This document shows positions 1 to 6,416 of a stretch of 15,067 nucleotides of DNA, one piece after another (position 1 is the first letter of the stretch; each line of letters opens with the position of its first letter). The stretch comes from JAZDLC01 sp043802345. GTDB taxonomy: Bacteria; Planctomycetota; B15-G4; JADJEK01. The notes beneath the pieces are model-generated. The model made no database searches, had not been told where the DNA came from, and saw only the letters and a list, made by a program, of their open reading frames with translations. The position numbers and the translations under genes are program-made. The stretch covers positions 1 to 15,067 of the forward strand of contig JAZDLC010000006.1 in NCBI GenBank assembly GCA_043802345.1. Direction: 5' to 3'.

Positions 1-38
1 GGCTCCCTGGTCAGGGAGAAAACGCTCGGGAGGGCTCC

Positions 39-596
39 ATGCTGCCAGTTTTCATCGGTCTGCTCGTCATCGGCGCCGTGCTCATCCTCATGTTCATCGG
101 GATCTACAACGCCCTGGTGCGGCTGCGCAACCAGTGCAAGAACGCCTGGTCACAGATCGACGTGCAGCTCAAGCGCCGCCACGATCTGGTGCCCAATCTC
201 GTGGAGACCGCCAAGGGATACATGAAGCACGAGAGGGAGTTGCTGGAAGGGATTGCGGTGGCCCGCTCCAACGCGGTGGCCGCCAACGGGCCGAAGCAGG
301 CAGCCGCGGCCGAGGGGATCCTGGGCGGGCTGCTGACCAAGTTCATGGCGGTGGTCGAGAACTACCCGGAGCTGAAGGCGAATCAGAACATGCTCGCGCT
401 CCAGGAGGAGCTGACGACCACCGAGAACAAGATCGCCTTCTCCAGGCAGCACTACAACGACTCCGCCCTGACCTATAACAACAAGCTCCAGGTCATCCCT
501 TCGAACATCGTGGCGGGCATGTTCAGCTTCGAAGAGATGGAGTTCTTCGAGGTCGAGACGCAGGCGGAGCGGGAGCCGGTGAAGGTCCAGTTCTGA
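39..596 (+). CDS. lemA: LemA family membrane protein
   Basis: The 185-residue product has one N-terminal membrane segment (about residues 4-26) followed by a helical domain, the standard LemA layout and length. The diagnostic LemA block is visible right after the membrane segment: an RNQCKNAWSQIDVQLKRR stretch, then DLVPNLVETAKGY with a following HERELLEGIA helix. A second conserved patch, YNNKLQVIPSNIVAG, lies near the C-terminus. LemA proteins are membrane-anchored helical bundles of unsettled biochemical role, often found near M48 proteases or TPM-domain proteins. Here an M48 protease gene lies 3.8 kb downstream and no TPM gene is present. The start is supported by a GGGAGGG purine run a few bases before the ATG. 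The stop lies 13 bp before the next gene, suggesting co-transcription. Confidence 0.93.
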   Translation: MLPVFIGLLVIGAVLILMFIGIYNALVRLRNQCKNAWSQIDVQLKRRHDLVPNLVETAKGYMKHERELLEGIAVARSNAVAANGPKQAAAAEGILGGLLTKFMAVVENYPELKANQNMLALQEELTTTENKIAFSRQHYNDSALTYNNKLQVIPSNIVAGMFSFEEMEFFEVETQAEREPVKVQF

Positions 597-609
597 CGGC
601 CGGCCCGGC

Positions 610-1377
610 ATGACCATCGAAGCAGAGGGGCTGGTCCAGGAGTACGGGGACTTGCGGGCCCTGGATGGAGTTTCGTTCCGGGTCGAGCGCGGCGAGGTGT
701 TCGGGTACCTCGGACCGAACGGAGCCGGCAAGTCGACCACGGTCAAGCTCCTGCTCGGTCTGCTCAGGCCGAGCGCCGGCCGGGTCCTTGTGGCCGGAGT
801 CGATCTGGCGGTCGATCCGATCGGGGCCAGGGAGAAGATCGGCTTCCTGCCGGAGGTGTTGAGCCTCTATGAGGCGCTGACTCCGGAAGAACATCTCCAG
901 TTCGTGGCAAGGTTGCGCGGGCTGGAGGAGGACGTGATCGAGAAGCGCTCGCGCGCGCTGTTCGAGGCGTTCAGCCTCGCCGACCGGGCCCGGCAGCCGA
1001 TCCGCACCTTCTCCAAGGGGATGCGCCAGAAGGTGGCGCTTTCCCTGGCGTTCATCCATCGTCCGGAGGTGCTGATTCTCGACGAGCCGCTGGCCGGCCT
1101 CGACGCCACCGCGGCGCTGATCCTGAAAGACCTGATCCGGGGTTTTGCCACCCGCGGCACGTCCGTGCTGTATTGCTCCCATGTGCTGGATGTGGTGGAA
1201 CGGGTCTGCGATCGGGCGATGATCCTGAACCGGGGCAAGGCCGTGGCGGAGGGAACCATCGCCGAGCTCCGGGAGCGGACGGCCAACACCTCGCTCGACG
1301 AGGTCTTTCGCTCGGTCGCCACCGAGACCGATCCGGCGGTTCTGGCGAGCGACCTGCTGGAGGCGCTGGACGCGTGA
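610..1377 (+). CDS. ABC transporter ATP-binding protein
   Basis: This 255-residue protein is the nucleotide-binding subunit of an ABC-2 type exporter, acting at the cytoplasmic face of the inner membrane with the permease encoded next. Visible motifs in order: A-loop Tyr12, Walker A GPNGAGKS (35-42), a degenerate signature FSKGM (134-138) in place of LSGGQ, Walker B VLILDEP ending at D158-E159, and the H-loop histidine H191. FSKGM-type signatures are common in the CcmA/DRA/Nat-like drug and polysaccharide exporter ATPases. The C-terminal part after about residue 210 is a short accessory tail. It follows lemA by 13 bp with no clear Shine-Dalgarno sequence of its own, so translation may depend on the upstream gene. 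Substrate cannot be told from sequence. Confidence 0.95.
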   Translation: MTIEAEGLVQEYGDLRALDGVSFRVERGEVFGYLGPNGAGKSTTVKLLLGLLRPSAGRVLVAGVDLAVDPIGAREKIGFLPEVLSLYEALTPEEHLQFVARLRGLEEDVIEKRSRALFEAFSLADRARQPIRTFSKGMRQKVALSLAFIHRPEVLILDEPLAGLDATAALILKDLIRGFATRGTSVLYCSHVLDVVERVCDRAMILNRGKAVAEGTIAELRERTANTSLDEVFRSVATETDPAVLASDLLEALDA

Positions 1378-2852
1378 ACCGCTTTGGCCTGCTCTCGCGC
1401 CGTTTGCTCGAGCGGAGGCTCCTGGGAGACGGGGAAGGGATGGCTTCGATCATCCCGGGGACCCTCGCGCCGCTCTCGCTCTCCCTGTTGCTGTTCGCCA
1501 TCGTCGTGCCGGAACGTCCGCTGTTCGACGCGGCGTTGTTGCTTTCGGTGGCGAGCTTTGTCTGGTCCGCGTGCCGGACTTTCCTGGAGTCCCACGATCT
1601 GGACGCGGCCGCCCTCGATCGGGCGATCCTGAACCCGCTGCCGATTCCGCAGGCGACTCTGGCCGCGGCGCGCACGCTGGTGGTGGGGGTGGTGCTGGCT
1701 TTCAGCACCTTCAACATCGCCCTGCCGGCCTTCGTGCTGGTGACCTTCCGGTACGGCCTCTCCTTCGGTCTGACGGTCCTGGCGGCGGCCTACCTGTCGA
1801 CGCTCGCGGGCCTGGCGATGGCGCAGTTCTGCCGAGTGCTGCTGGAGCGCACCTTCGGTTTCGGTCGGGTCAGCGACTGGGAGGGTCCGATTCGGCTCGT
1901 CGTCGGAGTGGGACTGTTCACCCTGCTCTTCCTGGCGCCGGATCCCACTGCTCTATTGGAGCGGATACCGCTGCTCCTCTCGGTTCCCCCGATCTGCTTT
2001 GCCGCGCTGGTCGACCCGGCTCCTCTTTCTCTTGCCGGCTGCCTGGTAACCGTACTGGCCTCGCTCGCGATGACGCTGCTCGCCTTCCGGCTGGCGGATC
2101 AAGATGACGAGGCGCAGGGCGGGCGCGAGCAGGCGCGGTCCGGAACGCTGGTGTCCCGCCTCGTCCGCCGCTGCTGCGTGTTGCCGGTCGAGCGCGCGGG
2201 CTTCGACTTCGCCATGAGCAACCAGCAGCGGGACCGCACCTTCCGCACCCGGGTCTACCCGCTCTTCGCCTTCCCGTTCGCCATCATCGTCCTGGTGGCC
2301 AGGCGGCCGGAAGAACCGACGCTGGTCCTGCTGGCGCTCTACGGCGCCGCGGTCTACCTGGTGCTGGCGGAGGTGTTCCAGGCGTTCTCTGAATCAGTCG
2401 GCGGGCCGGAACTGTTCCGGACCCTGCCGATCCGCAGGCTGGCGGCGCTAAGGACCGGAGCGGAGAAGGCCTTCCTGGCGGGGCTGGTCATCCCGGTCTA
2501 TCTGGTGCTCGCCCTGGCGTTGGTCGGACTGTCTCTGCTCGGCCGCGGGTTCGGTCTGCTCGAGTCGCTGGCGCACATCCTGCTGGCCACCGAGTTTGCG
2601 CTGCTGCTGTGCGCCTTGTCCTACCGGTGGGTCCGGCATCCGGCCTTCTCGGTCACCGATCGCGGCGTCTATCCCGGCGACCTCCACACCGGGGCGTTCA
2701 TGGCGATCTTGCTGGGAGGCGCGGCCGCCATTCTGGCCGGCCTGGTGGTCGGCAACCCGATCCTCCTGGCGAGCACGGCGCTGCTACTGGCGCTGCTGCT
2801 CAAGGGGGTGTACATGATGAAGCGCCGCAATTCGAAGGAGCAGACGAGTTGA
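1374..2852 (+). CDS. ABC-2 type exporter permease
   Basis: The 492-residue product is a polytopic membrane protein with roughly ten to twelve hydrophobic segments, separated in the middle by a charged cytoplasmic stretch (ADQDDEAQGGREQARSG) before a second set of helices. It is the likely membrane partner of the preceding ATPase. I start it at the GTG at 1374, which overlaps the ATPase stop as GTGA; the open frame runs further upstream only inside the ATPase gene. The first residues (VNRFGLLSRRLLERRLLGDG) are basic and amphipathic, as in cytoplasmic N-termini of ABC-2 permeases. The C-terminus (MMKRRNSKEQTS) is also basic, fitting a cytoplasmic location. The family is weakly conserved, so the assignment rests mainly on topology and context. 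Confidence 0.85.
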   Translation: MNRFGLLSRRLLERRLLGDGEGMASIIPGTLAPLSLSLLLFAIVVPERPLFDAALLLSVASFVWSACRTFLESHDLDAAALDRAILNPLPIPQATLAAARTLVVGVVLAFSTFNIALPAFVLVTFRYGLSFGLTVLAAAYLSTLAGLAMAQFCRVLLERTFGFGRVSDWEGPIRLVVGVGLFTLLFLAPDPTALLERIPLLLSVPPICFAALVDPAPLSLAGCLVTVLASLAMTLLAFRLADQDDEAQGGREQARSGTLVSRLVRRCCVLPVERAGFDFAMSNQQRDRTFRTRVYPLFAFPFAIIVLVARRPEEPTLVLLALYGAAVYLVLAEVFQAFSESVGGPELFRTLPIRRLAALRTGAEKAFLAGLVIPVYLVLALALVGLSLLGRGFGLLESLAHILLATEFALLLCALSYRWVRHPAFSVTDRGVYPGDLHTGAFMAILLGGAAAILAGLVVGNPILLASTALLLALLLKGVYMMKRRNSKEQTS

Positions 2853-3343
2853 AGAGACGCCTGATCCTGATGCGCCATGCCAAGAGTTCGTGGGAGAGCA
2901 GTGCCACGACCGACCATGCACGGCCTCTGAACGGGCGTGGCCGCCGCAGCGCGCCGCTGGTGGGGGCCAGGCTCGAGGAGCTGGGGTGGGTGCCGGAACT
3001 CGTGGTGAGCAGTGATGCGGCCAGGACGCGCGAGACCTGGGAACTGTTGGCGCCGGCATTCGGCGGTCAGGCGATCGTGGTCTGCTTCTCGCCGGAACTG
3101 TACGGGGCGGGCCTGCGCGAGATCCGTTCCCTGGCGAAGGAGTGGGACGTGTCCGTGGGGACGGTGCTGCTCCTGGGGCACAATCCGGGCTTTGAGGGAG
3201 CGCTCCACGCCCTGAGCAGAGAGCGGCATGAGATGACGACCGCCAACGCCGCCCTGCTCTCCGCGGAAGGCGCGAGCTGGGCATCCGCCCTCGCCGGCAG
3301 TTGGTCTCTCGAGCACCTGATCCGCCCCCGCGACCTGGAGTAG
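2849..3343 (+). CDS. SixA-like phosphohistidine phosphatase (histidine phosphatase superfamily)
   Basis: The protein (164 residues from the chosen start) has the histidine-phosphatase core: the RHA motif with R9-H10 in LILMRHAKSSW, a second active-site arginine region SSDAARTRET (54-63), and the LLGHNPG block with H111. LILMRHAKS, short length and GHNPG are typical of SixA, which removes phosphate from phosphohistidine on Hpt domains or phosphotransferase proteins. I place the start at TTG 2849, which overlaps the permease stop (TTGA) and has AAGGAG at 2835-2840, 8 nt upstream. A later ATG (Met8) would cut into the beta strand leading to RHA. Being last in the lemA-ABC run, it is probably co-transcribed. 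The substrate here is unknown. Confidence 0.9.
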   Translation: MKRRLILMRHAKSSWESSATTDHARPLNGRGRRSAPLVGARLEELGWVPELVVSSDAARTRETWELLAPAFGGQAIVVCFSPELYGAGLREIRSLAKEWDVSVGTVLLLGHNPGFEGALHALSRERHEMTTANAALLSAEGASWASALAGSWSLEHLIRPRDLE

Positions 3344-3388
3344 ATCCGAGCCCCCAAACCGGGCGTGGATCTTCGGGGGGGGGGGGGG
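3343..3388. other. Convergent intergenic spacer with short inverted repeat and G14 tract
   Basis: Between two convergent stop codons lie GATCC (3343-3347) and its complement GGATC (3367-3371), enclosing 19 nt with a C-run and a G-rich stretch, followed by 14 consecutive G residues (3375-3388). The arms could form a weak hairpin, and the C5 at 3351-3355 could instead pair with the G tract. No T run follows on either strand, so I do not call this an intrinsic terminator with confidence. The G tract is the only long homopolymer in the window. Confidence 0.5.
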
Positions 3389-3392
3389 AAGG

Positions 3393-3914
3393 TCAGTCCT
3401 GCTTGATCTTGATCGCCTTCTTCTCCACCAGGTTGCCGACCACCACGCGGATATCGTAGAGCAATTCCCCGTCCATCTCCTCGAGATCAACCTCCACCGG
3501 CTGGCCCTTGTCGGTGCCGGCGACCGCCTTCTTCAGGGCCCCAATCAGTCCGATTTGCTGCTCGGCATCGATGGCCAGGAGTTCGTCGATGATCCGCCGC
3601 TCCTCCGGATCGGGTGTGACCTCTTCCTTGCCGAGAACCTCGCCGCTGATCCCGTCAACCCGCACCGAGGTCACCTTCTCGGCGGAGGCGATCTCCACGC
3701 TGAACACGGGCTTCTCCTCGATCATCTCCAGTTTCACTTCCGTCGCGACGCCCCCCTCGACCTCAGCTCGGGCCGCCTTCACCGCCTGCGTCATGGTGAT
3801 CTTGGAGGCGGAAAGGGCGACGTCCATGTCCTCATACTTTCCGCAGGCCATGAAGGTGCCGGCGAGCATGACCAGGGAAAGAACCGTCCCGGACAGGCGC
3901 TTCGTGGGATGCAT
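3393..3914 (-). CDS. Lipoprotein with tandem PepSY domains
   Basis: The 173-residue product begins with a basic and hydrophobic signal (MHPTKR, then LSLVMLAGTFMAC) ending at Cys24, a likely lipidation site, although the residues before the cysteine (F-M-A) only loosely fit the lipobox. Two PepSY-like units follow: about residues 39-96, with ITMTQAVKAA, a KPVFSVEI strand and a VDGISGEVL hairpin, and about 121-172, with IGLIGALKKAV and ELLYDIRVVV, the second lacking a clear final hairpin. PepSY domains occur as inhibitors of secreted peptidases and in membrane or periplasmic proteins; no enzyme is fused here. The start has GAGGAG at a good distance. It converges on the SixA-like gene and diverges from the M48 protease locus, so an effect on that protease is possible but unproven. 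Confidence 0.85.
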   Translation of the reverse strand: MHPTKRLSGTVLSLVMLAGTFMACGKYEDMDVALSASKITMTQAVKAARAEVEGGVATEVKLEMIEEKPVFSVEIASAEKVTSVRVDGISGEVLGKEEVTPDPEERRIIDELLAIDAEQQIGLIGALKKAVAGTDKGQPVEVDLEEMDGELLYDIRVVVGNLVEKKAIKIKQD

Positions 3915-4185
3915 GCTGATCTCCTCAATCTCTGACGGGAACCGTAACGATGTGGAGGAATTCCCTCTCGCGAGGTCAGTCGGGCAGTTTCCAGAATCTG
4001 GGGAGGGTGGTCAAAGGAAAAGGGGCCGTCCCCCCGAGTTCCTGGCCCGCTGCGGGCACCACTCCCGGCACTGGATGGCGGGTCCTGAACCTGGGCAGAA
4101 CTCCATCCGGGGTCGGGTCCCGGCGCTATCAGGACTCGACGAAATCAGACGCGAATCCCCGCTCGGACCTTATGATCAGGAGAGG
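3915..4185. other. Divergent intergenic region
   Basis: About 270 bp separate the divergent PepSY lipoprotein gene from the small membrane ORF and M48 protease gene. It should hold promoters for both directions. A TATGAT hexamer at 4171-4176 resembles a -10 element on the + strand but has no good -35 partner and would leave almost no leader before the ATG at 4186. A short inverted repeat, CCGGG (4107-4111) and CCCGG (4119-4123), is present. Open frames through here are arginine- and glycine-rich translations without family features, so I regard the stretch as non-coding. Confidence 0.5.
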
Positions 4186-4371
4186 ATGGTGCTTGGACAG
4201 GTTGCGGCGTTGATGAATCGGGGAACCGGACAGGCGGACGGTGGTGAGGAACGTGGTCAACACGACCGCCCTTCCCTGTGGAAGGAGCTCAAGGGAGTCC
4301 TGCTCGTGTACCTCGTGTTCGCGATCTTCAGCTGCGTGGTCGCGTATCAGTGTGTTGGAAGGTCGCCTTGA
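4186..4371 (+). CDS. Small single-pass membrane protein, hypothetical
   Basis: This 61-residue ORF has a hydrophilic N-terminal half (residues 1-35, rich in Gly, Asp, Glu, Arg) and one convincing membrane segment, KGVLLVYLVFAIFSCVVAYQ, near the C-terminus. AGGAGAGG at 4178-4185 directly precedes the ATG; measured to the GTG at 4189 the spacing is more usual, so the start may be either. I recognise no family. It ends 18 bp before the M48 protease start and lies in the same frame, separated from it by two TGA codons, at 4369 and 4375. It may be a small partner co-translated with the protease, or a detached N-terminal piece of it. Its length and the lack of family support keep confidence moderate. 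Confidence 0.45.
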   Translation: MVLGQVAALMNRGTGQADGGEERGQHDRPSLWKELKGVLLVYLVFAIFSCVVAYQCVGRSP

Positions 4372-4389
4372 ATGTGAGCGCCAACGGGA

Positions 4390-6303
4390 ATGACCGCAGT
4401 CTTCCCCACGATCATCGCCCTCCTGACGGGACTCTCCTTCGAGGAGTTCTATGCGGAGACCGCCATGCCCGAGGAGGCTATCGGCCGCCTCCTGCTGGCG
4501 CTGCCGATCTGTCTGGCGCCGATCATCGCCGCCGAGATCCTCTTCCTGATCTCGCGGCGCACCTTTGCGCGGGGCCGGCCGTATGACATCCGGCCGTTCG
4601 CCCGCTACGTGGCGGCCCTGCCACTGCCGCTCTATGCGCTGATCATCTTCGCCTTCGGCTGGCCCAAGATCGTGGTTCCGCTCGGCCTGGAGGGGAGCGT
4701 GCTGCTCGACCATGTCGCCGTGCTGATGCCGTACTTCCTCCTGCTGGCCGGCGCTCTCGTCCAGTCCGCGCGCCTCAGGCGCCCGATGCGCCTCTCGTCC
4801 AAGGGCCCGGTCCCCGCCGGGGTCCGGGCCGTCCTGCCGGCCGTGGCGGAGAGCGCGCGGCACCTGGGACTACTCCTGGTGCCGCTGTTTGGCCTGATCC
4901 TGCTCCTGGACCTGGCCCGCGACACCTCCCTCAGGATCTACTTCAACCACCTGCCTCTGCTCGCTTCCGGTTTCCTCGCTATCGCGCTTCTGGGGCTCGC
5001 GCTGGCCTATCCCGCCATGTTTCGCGTCGGCATGGGGCTGCGCCCCCTGGTCGCCGGGGCCCCCCTGCGCCGCCGCCTGGAGGAACTGGCGGGCCATCTC
5101 GGTTTCCGCTGCCGGGACATCCTCTACTGGCCCACGCGCAGACCGGTGCTGAACGCGGCGATCGTGGGGATCCTGCCCGGATACCGGTACGTGATCCTCA
5201 CCGACGAGCTGTGCAAACGGCTGACCCTGGAGGAGCTGGGCGCTGTCTTCACGCACGAGGTGGGGCACGGCAAGAAGCACCACGCCCTCCTCTACCTGTT
5301 CTGCTCGGTCGCCTTCCTGACCGCGCTCGTCCCGCTGGGCGACCTGGTGGGCGGATGGATCCTGGAGTGGACCGCGGGCAGGATCGATGCCGGTGTCGCG
5401 GCGGCGGTCTGCGTCTACCTGCCCGCCTTCGCGTTCTACTGGGTGGTCCTGTTCGGGTACCTCTCCAGGCGGTTCGAACTGGAAGCGGACATCTTCGGAG
5501 TGGAGATGACGCAGGACCCCAGCCTCTTCATCACCACCCTGGAAAAGGTCGCCCGGGTGGGCCGGATCGAGCGCAGGCGGCGGCCGCCCCGGCATTTCAG
5601 CATCGCCGGCCGCACCGACTTCCTGCGCCGGGCGTTCATCGAACGGGAACCGGACCTGCTGCCGAGGTTTCGCAGGCAGATCGGGATCATCCGCCGTGTG
5701 ATCCTCTGGTCGTCATCCGTAGTGCTTTTTCTGGCGATCGGCTGGCTCGCCCTCGAGTCGCTGCGCGGCGTCGGCGTCATCTTCCTGGAGCGAGGACAGG
5801 ACAGCCAAGCCCGGGCCGTGCTGGAAGCCTCGACCCGTGTCCGCGCCTCCGACGCGGTGGCGCGGACTCTTCTGGCAGAGGTCGATCTGTACGGCGACAT
5901 CCCGGCCAACGGCTCCGCCACGAGCAACTGGGAACTCCTGCAGGCCTCCGAGCAGGAGTTCGGGCCGCTTCTGCGCCAGGCGGTTCTGGGGACGCTGCGG
6001 GTGGGCTGGGCCCGGGCGGTGGCCCGGGGCAAGTCCGACGTGTCGCTGGAACTGGTGCGGCGAGCCCGCCTCCTGAATCGCCAGTCGGAGCCAGAGGAAG
6101 AGACCCGTGAGCGGCCGGTCTTCGACCCGGATTTCGAGCAGAATCTGCTCGAGATGGCGTCTGTCTCCGCGTCGTTTGCGAAGGGCGACGCAGCCCGTCT
6201 GGAGGAGTTCACCTCCCGTCCTCCGCGCTGGCTCCGCCGCACCGATGTGAGCGCTGCGCTGGAGTTTCTCAGGAATCTGGAAGGCGAACGTAACGATTTG
6301 TAA
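4390..6303 (+). CDS. Polytopic M48 family zinc metalloprotease with C-terminal extension
   Basis: The 637-residue protein has about five membrane segments before the catalytic site (near residues 32-55, 72-92, 100-122, 158-175 and 188-213), the zinc-binding HEVGH at 289-293, two further hydrophobic segments (about 298-325 and 335-358), then FELEAD, where E363 is the expected third zinc ligand by analogy with HtpX and Ste24. This is the M48 architecture of membrane-embedded proteases that act on membrane or lipidated proteins. Another membrane segment at about 437-456 is followed by a roughly 180-residue soluble tail with helical, TPR-like character (for example RGQDSQARAVLEAS), which HtpX lacks. 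ATG 4390 is the first start after an in-frame TGA; the ribosome-binding site is weak. It may be coupled to the small upstream ORF. Substrate is unknown. Confidence 0.9.
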   Translation: MTAVFPTIIALLTGLSFEEFYAETAMPEEAIGRLLLALPICLAPIIAAEILFLISRRTFARGRPYDIRPFARYVAALPLPLYALIIFAFGWPKIVVPLGLEGSVLLDHVAVLMPYFLLLAGALVQSARLRRPMRLSSKGPVPAGVRAVLPAVAESARHLGLLLVPLFGLILLLDLARDTSLRIYFNHLPLLASGFLAIALLGLALAYPAMFRVGMGLRPLVAGAPLRRRLEELAGHLGFRCRDILYWPTRRPVLNAAIVGILPGYRYVILTDELCKRLTLEELGAVFTHEVGHGKKHHALLYLFCSVAFLTALVPLGDLVGGWILEWTAGRIDAGVAAAVCVYLPAFAFYWVVLFGYLSRRFELEADIFGVEMTQDPSLFITTLEKVARVGRIERRRRPPRHFSIAGRTDFLRRAFIEREPDLLPRFRRQIGIIRRVILWSSSVVLFLAIGWLALESLRGVGVIFLERGQDSQARAVLEASTRVRASDAVARTLLAEVDLYGDIPANGSATSNWELLQASEQEFGPLLRQAVLGTLRVGWARAVARGKSDVSLELVRRARLLNRQSEPEEETRERPVFDPDFEQNLLEMASVSASFAKGDAARLEEFTSRPPRWLRRTDVSAALEFLRNLEGERNDL

Positions 6304-6416
6304 TACAGCATGTTCTGTCGTCGCTTGTGTCTAACCCAGGGGCGGATTTTGATGGTTTTGCGCGCCCGGATTAACGAAACTATGGGGTTCCCTTCACGGC
6401 CTCGGAGAGTGAGCGT
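6304..6416 (+). promoter_or_regulatory. Probable gyrA promoter region
   Basis: This 113-bp gap before gyrA is more AT-rich than its surroundings. Two sigma-70-like pairs can be read, both with 17-bp spacers: TTGATG (6349-6354) with TAACGA (6372-6377), and TTGCGC (6358-6363) with TATGGG (6381-6386). Neither is close to consensus in both boxes, so the exact promoter is undecided. GGAGAG at 6404-6409 is a good ribosome-binding site 7 nt before the gyrA ATG. No terminator hairpin for the upstream protease gene is evident. Confidence 0.35.

Noticed and set aside
3..18. Perfect inverted repeat CTCCCTG/CAGGGAG before lemA
   Set aside because: The loop is only 2 nt and no T tract follows; at the window edge there is no context to call it a terminator or operator.
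1173..1373. 67-codon upstream extension of the ABC permease frame
   Set aside because: It lies wholly inside the ATPase gene in another frame; the GTG at 1374 with GTGA overlap is the natural start.
2609..2848. 80-codon upstream extension of the SixA-like frame
   Set aside because: It overlaps the permease coding region and has low-complexity Arg/Gly composition; TTG 2849 has a good ribosome-binding site and begins just before the conserved RHA strand.
3950..4213. 87-codon open frame on the + strand in the divergent intergenic region
   Set aside because: Arg/Gly/Ser-rich, no hydrophobic or family pattern, no convincing ribosome-binding site, and overlaps the better small membrane ORF.
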